Source: Oscheius sp. JU75 (lineage: Eukaryota; Nematoda; Chromadorea; Rhabditida; Rhabditidae). From it: a stretch of 64,000 nt of DNA. Both the position numbers and the translations under genes were made by a program. Positions within the stretch are counted from its first letter, which is position 1, and each line of letters opens with the position of its first letter. Under the pieces are notes generated by a model. It was given only the letters and a program-made list of their open reading frames with translations. It was not told the DNA's origin and ran no database searches. This document shows, piece by piece, positions 23,211-35,093 of this stretch. The stretch covers positions 6,894,501 to 6,958,500 of the forward strand of contig JASJZC010000002.1 of assembly GCA_037178855.1 (NCBI GenBank), written 5' to 3'.

Positions 23211-23789
23211 ATGTTCAGATTTGATGTTGAAACAGTTGAGAATCTGAACTTTGACGTCGTCTTTCATATCCATCAAAATTTGTTGACAGAGGCACTGACT
23301 TCGGTCTGCAAACATTTTGAGAGGTTTGTGGGCAGACGCAGGGACAAGGACAGAGACAGGGACACATGAACTAAGAAGCCAATTCCAGATCTGTCTTAAA
23401 CGTGACTGTAAAATGCCTCAACGTCTCAGCGAATTTCTCTGAACTGGGCAAGAGCGACAATGTTATCTTGACCACCATCCTGGAAGAGAATGGCGATCGG
23501 AAGACAAGATTCTATAATTCTAGACTTCTACACAGGTAAGGGCGTCTAAAAATGAGAAATGTGACAGAGTTTTAGCGAAAAACTAGTTCTGTACATGAGA
23601 TTGAAGTCGGAACGATTGGCTTCTGGAACTAAAGGAGACGATTTCAGTCGAGCTTTGTTCACTACACTTTCGGAAGTCCTCCGCTCAAAGTTTCAACTGA
23701 CTCTTCCCATTCCTAAGAATCTAAGAATGGAAAATCTACAGGCTGTATTCGGTAGCGATCGTCTTGCTCTTGTTGGGAACTTGAAGTGA
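23211..23789 (+). CDS. Unrecognised 157-residue protein, three exons
   Basis: Exons 23211-23323, 23389-23535 and 23576-23789 join into one frame of exactly 158 codons including the stop. The protein starts MFRFDVETVENLNFDVVFHI, continues HQNLLTEALTSVCKHFERSV and NVTVKCLNVSANFSELG, then ILTTILEENGDRKTRFYNSR, and ends LQAVFGSDRLALVGNLK. Introns are 65 and 40 nt with standard GT-AG ends. The ATG follows an ATAG acceptor-like site, and an AATAAA overlaps the stop codon. Residues alternate between hydrophobic strands and amphipathic helices, with no signal peptide or membrane segment, so a small soluble intracellular protein is likely. I cannot name a family. Confidence 0.6.
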
Positions 23790-23794
23790 ATAAA
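23789..23794 (+). other. Poly(A) signal AATAAA overlapping a stop codon
   Basis: The final A of the TGA stop of the 157-residue protein begins an AATAAA hexamer, so the 3' UTR would be extremely short. Confidence 0.4.
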
Positions 23795-23948
23795 AAGCAA
23801 CAGAATTTGTTCTATTTTATTTGTGTACAAAGCGATGTAGACTGGTTGAAGCTAGTAAGAGGGATCCAAAAGTGGAAGAAAAAAAGGGAGAAGGCGTGAA
23901 ATGACGATGTTTTCAAAAGCCCTTTTCTCTACGATTATAGCCAGTTTC

Positions 23949-24197
23949 ACGGCGTGTTACGCGCATGCAAAAGGCGTCGCCACTTTTTCTCGCGCCAATT
24001 TCTTATTTCGAGCGCGGGGTCAAAATTAGTTCTCCAGCCGCTTTTTAAATAAATGTAAGGTATACGGTACCCTGTGCCAAAACCGGTTAAAACCATGTTT
24101 TCTGTAGGATGTAGGTTTAATCCATAGATACTGTACTTAAGAAAACGAGCGGCATTTGCGCCCGATTTGAAAAGTGGCGACGCGCATCACACGCCGT
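23949..24197. mobile_element. MITE-like element, family B, copy 1
   Basis: Imperfect terminal inverted repeats (ACGGCGTGTTACGCG on the left, CGCGCATCACACGCCGT on the right), extended by GGCGTCGCCACTTTT against AAAAGTGGCGACG. The 249-nt element has no coding capacity. A second copy in the same orientation is at 27961-28195, which lacks about 20 nt (the GTAGGTTTAATCCATAGA stretch) present here. Confidence 0.65.
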
Positions 24198-25055
24198 ATA
24201 AGGGGTCAAGGAACGGTCTGCTGGCACTGAACAAAGTTGGCAAGAAAAGGAGCTGCCATTTTTGTGAACGTAAGCTAGGAAGCTGTTTTTAGGAATGATA
24301 GCCCGAATGATTCACTTCAATTCCTTTTTTTGATCGTCTCAATTGCTCATACAGAAAAATTTTGGCGACCAAAAGTGCAAATATTTTGGTTGTGACCTGT
24401 AGTCTCTCATGCTCAACTTCTACCTACCTTGGCAGCCACATTGCTGAAGATGATCCGTTTGGAGTCGATGCCTCTCTCGGCACAGTATCGAGAACATGAA
24501 ATTACTTGAATGTAACACAGATGTCAGTATTCCAAACGGCTACAAACTGAAAGAACGCGACTATTTCGTTTCTGCTGCTAAGACAGGTGTCACGGATAAA
24601 AAAGGTTCACGGGATTGGTTTGAGCCATGACCAATTGAGTCAGTACCAATTGAGAACATCCATGCCTTTTTTCGAAGTCGAACAATGAGATAGACTGGCG
24701 ACGATTGCATTGAGAGACCAGAATAGCCTTTGCAATTACCTCGGATCCGAGTTTTTATTTATTGATGCCTTAATAGACTTCTGACCACTCGATCAAGTGG
24801 CGCACATTGACAAGATGTTACAGTCTCGTGAGCATAAGGATCTCACTTCCCTAAGCTGTCACAGAAGGTTTCTGTTAGTCTGGTCAACTCACCCCCTTCT
24901 TCTTACATGAAGTCGTACGCAAATGAGTATCAATAGCTTTAACAACAGTTTGAACGTACTTTTCTCACCACCATTTCTCATTACTATTTTCTTTTGTCAC
25001 AATTTATTGTCTCCCGCCTCTTTTCGCTCTATATAACTTCGCAAATGTTCCGAAG
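24198..25055. other. Gene-poor spacer with one arm of an inverted repeat
   Basis: Positions ~24240-24402 are repeated in reverse complement at ~27667-27830. The rest holds broken frames. One plus-strand stretch around 24425 reads STSTYLGSHIAEDDPFG, faintly like the YLG motif downstream of some reverse transcriptase domains, but it is interrupted by stops and I make no call. Confidence 0.4.
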
Positions 25056-26840
25056 ATGATGATTCTCTCATTTAAGATGAGAATACTGCTGATTGTTGCA
25101 GTTATTTTCCCACTATCTTGCCAACAAGAAGAAGATCGGGTCGATCCTAATGTTCCATCCTCAAAATCAATGTTGTCTGCAACTGGAGTCAGTGAGACAT
25201 GCCATGTCCCACATTATGCCGAGGATCCTTCTCTTCGACTCATTTTACGCCGAGTATTCCAAAGCATAAATGTTGATCCTTCACAGAAGGCCTTCTTCAC
25301 TAGAACAGCCAAGTTTGTTTTATTATTTCTTTTTTCCAAATTGGGTACATTCCAGACTATCATTATCCTCGTACAGCATGGCCATCATTTCCGACTATTT
25401 GAACTCAGAAAGGGACGACATTTCAAAAAGGGAGCTGGTTCGCAGTGCATTACACAACATGATCGAAGTGGTAGACGCTGTTTTGTCTTTCTTCGTGTAC
25501 CAATGTTTCCAGCTCCCCGAAGACAGTACGACTGTGTTGGACTCCGTTTTTACATTTCTCTGGCCATGGATTGTCATGGGCAACATGGTCATTCTTCCCT
25601 CAGCAGCATTTTTCGTCCTCCGAAGTCTGATGAGCACCCGTTCTTTTTGGCTACCTGTTCTTACAATTGTGATTCTGCTCTCGATGGTTAGGACATATAA
25701 TCGGATGTATCAAGAATGTTTTCCCACTTTCTTTTCTCAGTCTTAGTTTAGGAAAGGTTAGCAGCTCGTCTTGCAGCTGCTACAGAGATGAGAGGAGATG
25801 CCTGTGCTCCAGCAGGTCTAATAGAGCAAGGACTCAACTTGCTCACCAGTCTGGTTTCATTCAAACACAAATCTCCCTGTCTCAAATATGTCGAGGTATG
25901 CTTCAGTGTTTTATTCTTCAAATGTGCTTTCAGTCCCAAACGGTATCGATCGTTTCCGAAATTTCCCTATTAGACGTCTTTGCCGACGTTCTTTCAAACG
26001 GTCTCTTCGGCTGGCTGTCCTCTCTTGGTTCACATCTCAACAAATTTTACAAGGGTCTATGTGACGGAATACCCTTCCACATGCTTCTCCTCGTTTTCGC
26101 ATTAATGGTTAATTTCTTTTATAGAATTTCTAGAAGTATTTGGTAATACTTCGGCAGGCACCACGCTTCATTCAAATTTTTCAATAATTCAAGAAGAGTG
26201 ACGCCTGAAGGACTGGAAAGAAGAACTGTGATGTGTTTTTATCTTATTTCTGTAGAGAAAAAGTCTTGTCAACGGGCTAACATGTTTTACGGAAAAATAG
26301 CAGAAATGAGCAACAAAACCAGAAAAGCTTGTAAAATAATGAAAAATTGAATCCGCGCGAAAAAATTTGAATAAAGCGTGGTGCCTGCCGAAGTATTACC
26401 AAGTGTTTCAAAAAATAGTTAAGATCTTCCTGTTTGTCAGAATCAGGACTCCACTCTTCGTTATCGAACCTTTAAGTATGTGGCCTTCTTTATCTACTAA
26501 AACTTCGTTTTCAGTAATACCCCTGTTAGCATATATATGGGCAGACCAAAACCCAAGACTGCCGGCCATAGTCCAAGGTTGGAATTTTTTTGATTTTTCC
26601 CATACTTCTCTTCAGAGCACGTACCAGATCAAAACCCAAGACAGGCGGCCATAGTCCAAGGTTGGAATTTATTTAATTTTTCCTATACTTCTCTTCAGAG
26701 CACGTACCAGCGATTGAAGACAGGGGTGATGTAGATTACATAATGTAGAGTCTGATATAGAAAGCGCTCCATCCTTCGAATTCTCAGAGAATGAAAGAAG
26801 ACGGAGTCACAGTAGAGGACGCGACGATGGTGATTTTTAG
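25056..26840 (+). CDS. CLCC1: CLCC1-like ER chloride channel homologue
   Basis: Homologue of chloride channel CLIC-like 1, an endoplasmic reticulum membrane protein. Nine exons are inferred: 25056-25312, 25356-25717, 25762-25895, 25934-26141, 26447-26475, 26515-26577, 26616-26660, 26699-26725 and 26749-26840. It starts with a signal peptide (MRILLIVAVIFPLSC). SLRLILRRVFQSINVD and the helix-rich block around 25400-25480 match the lumenal part. Membrane segments lie near 25550-25690. TEMRGDACAPAGLIEQGLNL...KSPCLKYVE matches CLCC1's conserved Cys region (human NVCAKK ... DPCQKYYE). A third membrane segment follows (PFHMLLLVFALMVNFFY). The tail carries a tandemly duplicated 15-residue unit and ends in an Arg/Ser/Asp-rich stretch. 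A foldback element occupies the start of the intron after 26141, and the intron at 26726-26748 would be only 23 nt. Family assignment is good; the C-terminal exon chain is inferred from frame. Confidence 0.75.
26140..26402. mobile_element. Foldback MITE-like element, family A, copy 1
   Basis: Terminal inverted repeats of about 43 nt, nearly perfect: TTGGTAATACTTCGGCAGGC then ACCACGCTT on the left, and AAGCGTGGTGCCTGCCGAAG then TATTACCAA on the right. The 263-nt element has no ORF. It lies in CLCC1, and its left end TTGGTAATA contains the GT used as the splice donor at 26142. Copy 2 is at 28201-28610. Confidence 0.75.
26578..26698 (+). repeat. Tandem duplication of an intron-exon unit in CLCC1
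   Basis: A unit of about 83 nt (38-nt intron plus 45-nt exon) is tandemly repeated. Each copy contains CAAAACCCAAGAC, CGGCCATAGTCCAAG, GTTGGAATTT and CTTCTCTTCAG, then AGCACGTACCAG. The exons read QNPR(L/Q)(P/A)AIVQEHVP twice. Confidence 0.7.
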
Positions 26841-27159
26841 GATATATTCTACTCTTTCGCATGGTTGACGATTTATGCAGCAGGTATTCTCATATGTGTT
26901 CAGATGTAAATATGAAGAAATCATGTCTTATAGCAATCGCGGACAGCTTAAATCAGGATCATACGGTTTATCAAAACGACATAGAATGAGAGAGAGTAAA
27001 AGTTTGTGTAAAGAAGGGGCCCACGAAAAGAGGGAAATGTGCAGTGTTTATAAGCGCGCTTCAACTGTTTTTCTTCACCGAGACCAATTGGAATTCACCA
27101 ATTGGAAGAGGTGCTCTATCGCACTGATAGAACGCCCTGAGGAAAAAGACAACATCAAT
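26841..27159. other. Spacer, no gene seen
   Basis: A plus-strand ORF (26875-27171) covers most of it but reads as random charged sequence and overlaps the 3' end of the OGT relic. No feature supported. Confidence 0.4.
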
Positions 27160-27668
27160 CTAGGAAATTGATGAGAAGTTCCAAAAGTCGCACTGCGCAC
27201 CCGAGACGATATGATCGACCGGCTGGTTCTCTTCGTATCTCTTCCACATCTGAATTGTGAGCTTGAGGGAGGGAAAAAGTTAGATACCTTGTAGAGAAGA
27301 ACCTCAATGTCGCTACAGTACTGCTTGACACTGAAGAAAGTCGAAGTTGTCCGCGCTTTCCACACCTTTGCTCGGGTGGATGACAGGCTAAAAGCATTTT
27401 TTGATTGGTAGAAAATCAGAACACACTAGTTCTTGTCTAGTCCTCAATTGACGGCAATGTTGACGTATTCTTGTCGATCCGAGGCTACTAGCTCCGGTAC
27501 TCCGAGGGCGATCAATTGGGAAGAGGTGACTCGGGAGGCCAAAGGCAGAGTGATCATCGGAGTTCCTGTCCACAGAATGTCCATTCCCGTCGTGTGACCA
27601 TTGCACAAAGGAGTATCCAAACAGACATCAGCCAGTTGTCCTCGTCTCACGTGTTCTTCCTGCAAGTT
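27160..27668 (-). pseudogene. OGT: O-GlcNAc transferase 3' fragment, decayed
   Basis: Only the C-terminal ~155 codons of OGT are present, on the minus strand. The first exon begins after a TTGCAG acceptor with [20 protein letters not shown], followed by GHTTGMD (nucleotide-sugar binding region, His-Thr-Thr retained) and [14 protein letters not shown]. Known OGTs have P-G-E-T-L-A-S-R here, so three residues are missing. After [10 protein letters not shown] an in-frame TGA (27444-27446) stands where a Leu is expected, followed by GLDKNY, then an intron, then LSSTRAKVWKARTTSTFF, a further intron (27250-27287), and MWKRYEENQPVDHI to a TAG at 27160-27162. All TPRs and most of the catalytic domain are absent; upstream lie mobile elements and then a plus-strand gene. 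Confidence 0.75.
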
Positions 27669-27830
27669 TGTTACAGATCACAACAAAGTATTTGCACTTT
27701 TGGTCGCCAAAATTTTTCTGGATGAACAATTGAGACGAACAGAAAAAGTAAATCATTCAGGCTATCTTTCCCATAAAAGTCAGCTTCTTAGCCTACGTTC
27801 ACAAAAAAATGGCAGCACTCCGCAAAAAAA
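27667..27830 (-). repeat. Inverted copy of the 24240-24402 segment
   Basis: Reads ATCACAACAAAGTATTTGCA, CTTTTGGTCGCCAAAATTTT, GAACAATTGAGACGA and CCTACGTTCACAAAAAAATG. The reverse complement of 24240-24402 carries the same blocks with small changes. Confidence 0.6.
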
Positions 27831-27842
27831 GATTTTTTGAAG

Positions 27843-27909
27843 CTCTAATCTAGGATAATACTTGATAGAAAAGGCCACAAACATTGTCAAGTGTTATCCC
27901 AGATTAGAG
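27843..27909. mobile_element. Short foldback element, family C, copy 1
   Basis: A 67-nt near-palindrome: CTCTAATCTAGGATAATACT on the left, AGTGTTATCCCAGATTAGAG on the right. A related 74-nt copy is in a MICAL intron at 59361-59434. Confidence 0.55.
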
Positions 27910-27960
27910 TAAAAATGTGTCGCAGACAGACGCCTCTTGCAAATTGTAAAGGTAGGATAG

Positions 27961-28195
27961 CACAGCGTGTTACGCGCATGCAAAAGGCGTCGGCACTTTT
28001 TCTCGCGCCAATTTCTTATTTCGAGGGCGGAAATTCAAAATTAGTTCTCCAGCCGCATTTTAAATAAATGTAAGGTATACGGTACCCTGTGCCAAAACCG
28101 GTTTAAACCATGTTTTCTGTAGGATACTGTACTTAAGAAAACAAGCGGCATTTGCGCCCGGTTTGAAAAAGTGGCGACACGCATAACACGCCGTG
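27961..28195. mobile_element. MITE-like element, family B, copy 2
   Basis: Same family and orientation as 23949-24197, with ends CACAGCGTGTTACGCGCATG and GCGACACGCATAACACGCCG. It ends about 6 nt before the family A element, so two different families sit back to back. Confidence 0.65.
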
Positions 28196-28200
28196 AAACG

Positions 28201-28610
28201 TTTGGTAATAGTTCGGCAGGCTCCCCCCTTCAAGTCAAAAATTACGGTAGTTGCCCCCCTTCGTCTAAAATCGTGTTTTTCTCATAAAATTTATTAATTT
28301 TTCCAGTTTCTAACTGCGTTTATCAAATCCAGCGTGCAAAAAGAACCCTTTAGAACATGCAAAATGTCATAAATAACAGGGAAATCAGAGAACTGTAAGT
28401 TCGAGACAAACCTCGAATAACTCGTTCTTTTCCGTAGTTTTTTCACTTTTCTTACATTCTAGGGGGTTTTTTTACACGCTGGATCCGGTAAAAGCCGTCA
28501 AAAAGTGAAAAAGTTGGTGAATTTCATCAGAAAAACCTATTCTGAGCGATATTGTAAAAGCGCGCCAAAAATTTAAACGAAAGGGGGGCGCCTGCCGAAC
28601 TATTACCAAA
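28201..28610. mobile_element. Foldback MITE-like element, family A, copy 2
   Basis: Ends TTTGGTAATAGTTCGGCAGG and CCTGCCGAACTATTACCAAA, followed inwards by C-rich/G-rich complementary runs. An internal second inverted pair (ATCCAGCGTG ... CACGCTGGAT) makes it a double foldback. No coding capacity. It differs from copy 1 at TIR position TAATA(C/G)TTCGG and in the interior. Confidence 0.75.
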
Positions 28611-28942
28611 CGTTTAAATCCCTGCGCATTGCAGGTCCTAAGACGACTTCAATTCTGGTCCCGAAGCGTATTTGGGCGGAAGAATTTGTATCTTTAATAA
28701 ACGAAATTATGGGTCTGTTCTTTTTTTTGCGCTCACTTATTGTTTTTTCCACTAGTAAATTTTATTTCTGTCACATTGTAGTCTTCAAACAGTATCAATA
28801 TCGTTTTGCGTGAAAACAAAGCTATAATTAGTGGAAAATTCGCTAAGAACAATGCTATTTTGAAAGATTTCTGTTTCTTACTGTAACTGGATCAAAATTT
28901 TCCATTTTTAGGTCGTCGAAAGTGTGTGCGACTCGAACGAAG

Positions 28943-32122
<3,180 letters not shown>

Positions 32123-32750
32123 TTTCATCTCAGATTCATATTTTAACTTGAACAAAATTAACGGAATTGTATCTCTCTCTCTCTCTCTCTCTCTCTCTTC
32201 ATTGTAACAATGTGTGTCCCCTATTTTAACTCTGTCTCTGTCTGTTTAAGAATAAACTAACTTTTTCTGTGAGAGTTTTGGTTATATAGGCCTGTTGCAA
32301 GCAGTTAGCTATTCTTCTTTTTCCGATGAAGTGTGCAACATTTGTACATTGCGATTGGGATTCATGTGGAAAGTTTGACGGTACAGCGGTTGGTAGACAT
32401 GCGCCTTGGACCCGGAAATGCTGCGCCGGGCCGATTTTCAGCGCGCTGAATTTAGGCCGGACCAGGTCGATACCATTCCCTTCGTAAAGGAGCTTTCTCT
32501 CGCTTATACGTACATTCCTTGTTTTTTTTCCGTAGCCATATTTTAAACAACAAGCGAACCCTAAACAATGATTTCGTAGCGGCAAAAGAGTGAACAAGCT
32601 TGATGCGAACCTCTGTTTTGGATTTCGTTGTTTAACTTCGAAAATCTTGCTTTGATTGTCCAAAAGTGGTTGTTCTAAATGACTAGCTTGTCTAATTATG
32701 ATGCTTTTCCCTCTGTCTTTCAGTATTCAGCTTATAAATTGAGTTTTCGG
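32123..32750. other. Spacer between Mi-2-like gene and ENY2
   Basis: Contains the TC repeat. An opposite-strand ORF (32226-32663) has no recognisable features. CTTTCAG and TATTCAG just before the ENY2 ATG could be acceptors of a 5' UTR intron or trans-splice sites. Confidence 0.4.
32169..32199. repeat. (TC)n microsatellite
   Basis: About 15 uninterrupted TC units, just 3' of the Mi-2-like gene. Confidence 0.85.
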
Positions 32751-33125
32751 ATGTCCGACGAACTATTTGACGGCCTTGCCGACCGATTCATGAAGAGCGG
32801 AGAACGCGACAGAATACAGGTACATTTTCTCACCATTTTCTTTGTAGTTAAGATTTTCAGAACGTTCTACTAGCGAGACTGGAAAGCGACGGCTGGGTCG
32901 AGCGCATCAGAAGACTGGCCAGGCAGGAAATATCGAATCAGGTGCTCTTTCTCGCCCGTTTTTTTTGTAACAAAAAAATTTCAGGGCATTGAGCAGGCGA
33001 CGGAAGAGGGTCTCATCGAAAAATTGACCCTGCCAGGCCGAAAAAGTGTCCCGGACGCTGCAAAACACGAAATCTACGAACTCATAAACGACTGGTTCCG
33101 TCGGGAGACCAACATCGATCTGTGA
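32751..33125 (+). CDS. ENY2: ENY2, SAGA and TREX-2 subunit
   Basis: Small helical protein shared by the SAGA deubiquitinase module and the TREX-2 mRNA export complex in the nucleus. Three exons: MSDELFDGLADRFMKSGERD then RIQ, NVLLARLESDGWVERIRRLA then RQEISNQ, and GIEQATEEGLIEKLTLPGRK then SVPDAAKHEIYELINDWF. Introns are about 41 and 43 nt. Human ENY2 has LIETGERERLKELLRAKL, GWKDQLKAHCKEVI, GLEHVTVDDLVAEITPKGR and ALVPDSVKKELL at the equivalent places, and total length (~96 residues) matches. The stop is TGA at 33123-33125, only 120 nt before the ATG of the next gene, with no AATAAA between. Confidence 0.88.
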
Positions 33126-33245
33126 TTGTCATATTTTGTCTACTAACCATGAAGTTTACACCACTTTTTAATGTTCTTTTTTCTACAATAATCGTGTTTT
33201 CACACTACTTTACCGTAGTTTTTGGACTTTTTTAACCGAATTTAG

Positions 33246-34592
33246 ATGAGCGACTCGCCGCTGAAACAAGCCCCGTCGTCGGAGGAGACAGTGACCCCGC
33301 CGGACAGCCAGCATCCACCAGATCTGCTCTCGGCCCTGATTGCCATGGACTGTGCTACTGAACGGGGATCCAATAATTTGCTGTCAGCTCTACTTAACAT
33401 GGATCAAGAAAGTAAGTTTTTTTTCCAATTTCAGGTCGTTTTCCCGATTTGAGTGCTTAAAAATTTGCGATGATTTCCTTACAGGGAAGGGTAATTGATT
33501 ATGAGTCAACTATTCGGTAGAATTCTCAATAGCACACATCTTGAGGGCCAAATAGCTAGAGAGACATCTCTTCTACACGGGTAGAAAACAGTCCGAGATA
33601 GCGTGATTATATTAACTCCCACGCTGTGCTGGATAGTCACGATTCTTCCTGGTACGCATCAATCTAATAATATGTTGTGAGATGTACAGTAAGTGTAAGA
33701 GCCATTTTACTGTCGATAATTACAAGAGCTTGCTGCACACTAGAAAATCTCACTAGCTACGGGTATTAAACCATAGTCGAGAGCCCAGGCTTCATCACCA
33801 ACCGTCACAGTTCAGCCCAGACTAGCTGTTAGTTACTCCAAAACAAAGATCTGTCAATTAGACACGATAAAATAACTACTTTTCAGGGTATTTTATTTTA
33901 TATATGTATCAAGAATGAAGCTGAAGTCTTCTGAATAGGGCTTGCTGAATTCAGTATATACAGATTGTCACGCTAGCGATTCTTCTGGTCAAAGTTTTAC
34001 TTTTTTACTTAGTTTCAGTGTCGTTCTGTGGGAAAATATTTTACTAGTAATAGCTTACCCCCGCGAACCCACGAAATACCTGATAATCTTACCATTTCCA
34101 GACCTCGCCACCTCGTCTCTTCTCAACGCCGCCATTGGATACAAGCCGAAACTGAAGCGAAAAATTGTCGCCGCAGCACACTACCCTCAAGTCAGTATTT
34201 CCTTTCACCTCTGAAAAAAGATTTACGACTTCAGACCGCCATCAAACGCGTCATTCAGTCGGACAAGCGAATTGGCAGGATGAAGCACGAGGTGCCCTCG
34301 TCAATCGGCATGGCCATGGAACATTTCGCCGCTGATTTCATCCGTGCATGTGCTGACGAAGCCCAGAGAATCAACTGCTCCACTATCAAGCCTTCTCACA
34401 TGTAATTTTGTTCTTGTCGTTGGAAAGAAATCTTCAAAATTTAGGATAAGCGTGATTCAAATGAAGCCGCAATTTAATTTTCTCGAAAATGTTTTTGGAG
34501 GGCTCGCTGCTCCGCCCAAGAAACGTCAGCCGACCGATAAACCGATCCTTGAGGGAGAAGTGATCGTTAAAAAAGAAGAAGAATCCGATTAA
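33246..34592 (+). CDS. DRAP1: NC2-alpha (DRAP1)-like histone-fold protein
   Basis: Histone-fold subunit that, with NC2-beta, represses or redirects TBP on promoters. Exon 1 (MSDSPLKQAPSSEETVTPPD ... LLSALLNMDQE) is a unique N-terminus and is followed by an intron of about 690 nt. Next come an exon with LLNAAIGYKPKLKRKIVAAA and the histone fold TAIKRVIQSDKRIGRMKHEV, SSIGMAMEHFAADFIRACA and INCSTIKPSH, which align with DRAP1 RIKKIMQTDEEIGKV, ISRALELFLESLLKKA and AKTMTTSHL. The last exon has MKPQFNFLENVFGG (DRAP1: EQQFDFLKDLV) and an acidic/basic tail VIVKKEEESD. The N-terminal extension is longer than in mammals. The ATG directly follows an ATTTAG acceptor-like site. An AATAAA lies 44 nt past the stop. 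Confidence 0.8.
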
Positions 34593-34635
34593 TATAGAAA
34601 TTTTGCTTGTATCGTCCCCTTGGGACTAAAGTTCT

Positions 34636-34641
34636 AATAAA
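34636..34641 (+). other. Poly(A) signal AATAAA
   Basis: First AATAAA downstream of the NC2-alpha stop codon; none is seen between ENY2 and this gene. Confidence 0.5.
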
Positions 34642-35093
34642 CCTGTTCACTTCTTGCCTTTTTGGTCCTTCCCAGATCTTTTTCTTCTCAAAATAACTTG
34701 AAAAGTCTGCCACTCGAACCGGGTCGTGTGATTCGAAATATATAGCGCCTCTTAGCAATACACCACTTTCGCGCTAAAACTGAAAGGCTGTAATGTCAGG
34801 ATCCGCGACAGTTAGACAGCTATGTGATCACAACCATTATTTTTTGATTGTTTGAAGCCTGGTAACCCCTAAATATTATTGCATATTCATTCAGCTCAGG
34901 AAATTTAAAAAAAAATGTTATTTTACAGGAAACTAAACCCGGGTGATATCGAACCCTTAGTCCCTCACATCCAAACACTCAAAGTCTACACTAGGCCACA
35001 GGCAGACGGCTGTAGGCAGAAAGACAAAAGACGCGCGGATAGTTCAAAAGTTACGAGAAAATCAGGTAGAGTGATAGATATATGTATTTGTCT

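Noticed and set aside
24425-24830. Reverse transcriptase remnant
   Set aside because: Only one weak YLG-like motif and many stops; not enough to call a retroelement.
25030-25036. TATATAA as TATA box of CLCC1
   Set aside because: It lies only about 20 nt before the chosen ATG, too close for a TATA-driven start unless translation begins further downstream.
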